From: Porticoccaceae bacterium UBA1117
GTDB lineage: Bacteria > Pseudomonadota > Gammaproteobacteria > Pseudomonadales > Porticoccaceae
Assembly: GCA_002313335.1 (NCBI GenBank)
Contig: DCBC01000016.1
Coordinates: 930 to 8,813 of the forward strand
Direction: 5' to 3'
DNA: 7,884 bases
Shown: positions 6,778-7,884 of the stretch, piece by piece
How the letters are laid out: each line of letters starts with the position of its first letter
Position numbering within the stretch: the first letter of the stretch is position 1
Position numbers and translations under genes: made by a program
The notes under the pieces: generated by a model
Told to the model about the DNA's origin: nothing
The model's database searches: none
The model's input: only the letters and a program-made list of their open reading frames with translations

Positions 6778-6957
6778 CTAGTCGGCGTTTGTCTCGACGA
6801 CTTTCTGACCACGGTAGAACCCATCTGCAGTCACATGATGACGTAAGTGCCTTTCACCCGTTACTGAATCAGTCGATATAGTAGCTTCTGTTAATGCATC
6901 ATGCGAACGACGCATGCCGCGCTTTGAACGTGTTTTCCGACTTTTCTGAACTGCCAT
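6778..6957 (-). CDS. rpmF: 50S ribosomal protein L32
   Basis: L32 is a small basic protein of the large ribosomal subunit. Translating from ATG at 6955-6957 gives 59 residues. They begin [20 protein letters not shown], with [14 protein letters not shown] in the C-terminal half, both nearly the same as E. coli L32. There are no zinc-binding cysteines, as in the E. coli type. It is preceded by an AGGAG ribosome-binding site and lies 30 bases after yceD, the conserved yceD-rpmF pairing of bacteria. It probably shares the promoter upstream of yceD. Confidence 0.97.
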   Translation of the reverse strand: MAVQKSRKTRSKRGMRRSHDALTEATISTDSVTGERHLRHHVTADGFYRGQKVVETNAD

Positions 6958-6963
6958 TAGATA

Positions 6964-6968
6964 CTCCT
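6964..6968 (-). promoter_or_regulatory. Ribosome-binding site of rpmF
   Basis: Minus-strand AGGAG stands 6 bases before the rpmF ATG. It is the best-spaced Shine-Dalgarno in the window, fitting a highly translated ribosomal protein, and it fixes the start of this short gene. Confidence 0.8.
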
Positions 6969-6987
6969 GATTAAAACGGTTTTGCAG

Positions 6988-7500
6988 TTATTGCTTCTTT
7001 TTCAACTGCTCCAAAATACTAAATGGACTATCTTCAATAGTACCATCTGCTTCTGGAGCCGCTACCTCTAAAAACGCGTCTCCAGTACACTCTCCCACAA
7101 CATGATAATTCACCAGTGGTAGAGCCAATAAAATTTCATCTTCCAGTAACTCACTAAGACTGGCCATTCTATCAACAACTAGCCAAGGCTCATAATTACT
7201 AGCAACTCTATGCAAGTGATCTTCAGACCATATCACCTGAACAGCAAACTCTGCATGCAATTCAATCTGGACGGTATCAAGACATCGCTGACAAATCACA
7301 TCAGTGGCTACATCTGCTGTGCCATGCGCCACTTTTGCTCTAGACTCGTCAAGTTCAAACTGAACTGACGCTCTCAACGGCGAGCATATTGCTGAAACAG
7401 ATGACGCTAATCTCGGCAGACTCTCAGTTTTGACCTCGCCTTCAAGAAGATATCCTTGCAGAGCTAGTTTTCGCGGGTCAATGTGCGTTGGCAATGCCAT
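6988..7500 (-). CDS. yceD: YceD family (DUF177) protein
   Basis: This is the YceD/DUF177 protein, encoded next to rpmF in most bacteria and linked in the literature to 23S rRNA accumulation or large-subunit biogenesis; the exact biochemical role is not settled. The 170-residue protein begins MALPTHIDPRKLA. It carries the conserved CxxC (Cys70, Cys73 in ICQRC), the acidic/hydrophobic signature EDEILLALPLV (120-130) and a C-terminal SPFSILEQLKKK block. The frame is open to a GTG at 7545 (185 residues). The -10 box of the strong promoter falls inside that extension, so the extension cannot be on this transcript, and E. coli YceD aligns from the ATG at 7498-7500. The leader is about 23 bases with no clear Shine-Dalgarno. 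It is the first gene of the leftward operon. Confidence 0.93.
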   Translation of the reverse strand: MALPTHIDPRKLALQGYLLEGEVKTESLPRLASSVSAICSPLRASVQFELDESRAKVAHGTADVATDVICQRCLDTVQIELHAEFAVQVIWSEDHLHRVASNYEPWLVVDRMASLSELLEDEILLALPLVNYHVVGECTGDAFLEVAAPEADGTIEDSPFSILEQLKKKQ

Positions 7501-7529
7501 AAAATAAGGTCGATCTCGTTTAGCCGCGC

Positions 7530-7558
7530 ATGATAGGCACAACACTATGGCCTGTCAA
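7530..7558 (-). promoter_or_regulatory. Strong sigma-70 promoter of the yceD-rpmF-plsX-fab operon
   Basis: On the minus strand a perfect -35 TTGACA (7553-7558) and a 5-of-6 -10 TATCAT (7530-7535) are spaced 17 bases apart. An A/T-rich stretch lies upstream that could act as an UP element. The predicted start is near 7523, about 23 bases before the yceD ATG. This is the best promoter in the window and fits growth-rate-linked ribosomal protein and fatty-acid expression. Confidence 0.85.
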
Positions 7559-7579
7559 AGAAAATTGGGTAATTTCAGT

Positions 7580-7589
7580 ACTTTAAAGT
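7580..7589. repeat. 10-bp perfect palindrome in the divergent region
   Basis: ACTTTAAAGT is self-complementary and lies about 22 bases upstream of the yceD -35 box. It could be a regulator half-site pair or chance in A/T-rich DNA. No known operator is recognised. Confidence 0.4.
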
Positions 7590-7623
7590 CATCGAGACGT
7601 TTAGAATGTCACATCATCCTAAA

Positions 7624-7635
7624 AATTAGCTAATT
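7624..7635. repeat. 12-bp perfect palindrome in the divergent region
   Basis: AATTAGCTAATT is self-complementary over 12 bases and touches the possible -35 of yceF. It is a candidate operator by shape only, and no known binding motif is matched. Confidence 0.45.
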
Positions 7636-7662
7636 GGGAACCATTCCTTCTCACAATATTTA
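7634..7662 (+). promoter_or_regulatory. Weak candidate promoter for yceF
   Basis: TTGGGA (7634-7639) and TATTTA (7657-7662) are spaced 17 bases apart. The -10 matches poorly (3 of 6), and the predicted start would leave a leader of roughly 13 bases. It is offered only because the divergent gene needs a promoter here; an alternative TAGAAT at 7602-7607 lacks a good -35. Confidence 0.25.
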
Positions 7663-7681
7663 TTAAAAACTGAACATTACT

Positions 7682-7884
7682 ATGCCCAAACTAATTCTTG
7701 CATCAGGATCACCTTATAAAGCGGCTCTCTTGCAGCGGCTAATGCTACCATTTTTAATCGAACGCCCTAATATTGAGGAATATGCGATTGAAAATGAGGC
7801 GCCGCGCCAGACAGCTGAACGATTAGCGGTTGAGAAAGCGCGTTGTGTTGCGCAAAATAATAATGGATCAATTGTTATTGGCGC
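7682..7884 (+). CDS. yceF: Maf-family nucleotide pyrophosphatase YceF, 5' part
   Basis: YceF/Maf proteins are house-cleaning pyrophosphatases; E. coli YceF hydrolyses m7GTP. The window contains only the first 67 codons plus two bases, and the gene runs off the right edge. The translation begins MPKLILASGSPYKAALLQRL. It continues with the YceF-like ESPRQ-type segment EAPRQTAERLAVEKA, with Lys52 corresponding to the conserved active-site lysine, and ends at the IVIG that precedes the catalytic aspartate region. Start is ATG at 7682 with no clear Shine-Dalgarno. Divergence from yceD is the arrangement known in E. coli. One oddity: the Arg conserved after S-x-S-P-x is Lys13 here, and the next Arg is Ala. 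The subfamily assignment rests on the N-terminus and context only. Confidence 0.88.
   Translation, partial: MPKLILASGSPYKAALLQRLMLPFLIERPNIEEYAIENEAPRQTAERLAVEKARCVAQNNNGSIVIG

Noticed and set aside
1..7884. Mobile elements, CRISPR arrays, tRNA genes, toxin-antitoxin or phage genes
   Set aside because: I saw no direct-repeat arrays, no transposase-like frames, no tRNA-like cloverleaf and no frames outside the housekeeping cluster. The window is a conserved core region.

Overview
The window is a compact housekeeping block from a gammaproteobacterium. It carries the classic fatty-acid / phospholipid precursor cluster, read right to left (minus strand): yceD - rpmF - plsX - fabD - fabG - acpP - (terminator) - pabC - mltG - tmk - holB. 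A divergent, truncated yceF (Maf family) sits on the plus strand at the right edge. Gene order, divergence of yceF from yceD and the protein motifs all match the E. coli/Pseudomonas-type arrangement. Having plsX directly followed by fabD, without fabH, is the Pseudomonas-like variant. The lineage within Gammaproteobacteria cannot be fixed from this stretch.

Layout. Positions 7682-7884 hold the 5' part of yceF. Positions 7501-7681 form a divergent intergenic region with a near-consensus sigma-70 promoter (TTGACA, 17 bp, TATCAT) for the leftward operon and two perfect short palindromes. Positions 4024-7500 carry yceD, rpmF, plsX, fabD and fabG, all minus and separated by 30 bp or less. Positions 3863-4023 are a 161-bp gap before acpP with candidate promoters and a 30-bp interrupted inverted repeat lying over one of them. 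acpP is followed at once by a strong intrinsic terminator (3585-3610). pabC starts 26 bases beyond the terminator's T-tract, and mltG, tmk and holB follow with 4-nt overlap to 23-nt spacing. Nothing identifiable lies in bases 1-25. No gene-free stretch exceeds 300 bases.

Function. YceD (23S rRNA/ribosome related) and L32 are ribosome-linked. PlsX makes acyl-phosphate for phospholipid synthesis. FabD loads malonate onto ACP, FabG reduces beta-ketoacyl-ACP, and AcpP is the carrier. PabC completes p-aminobenzoate for folate. MltG sets glycan strand length. Tmk makes dTDP, and HolB is the clamp-loader delta' subunit. The cluster thus ties together membrane, wall, folate/dTMP and replication functions.

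What stands out: both condensing-enzyme genes usually found in this cluster are absent. fabH is missing between plsX and fabD. fabF is missing between acpP and pabC, where a terminator stands instead. I see no undescribed multi-gene system. The most checkable novelties are the fabF gap with the terminator, the inverted repeat over the acpP promoter, and an Arg-to-Lys change in the YceF active-site loop.
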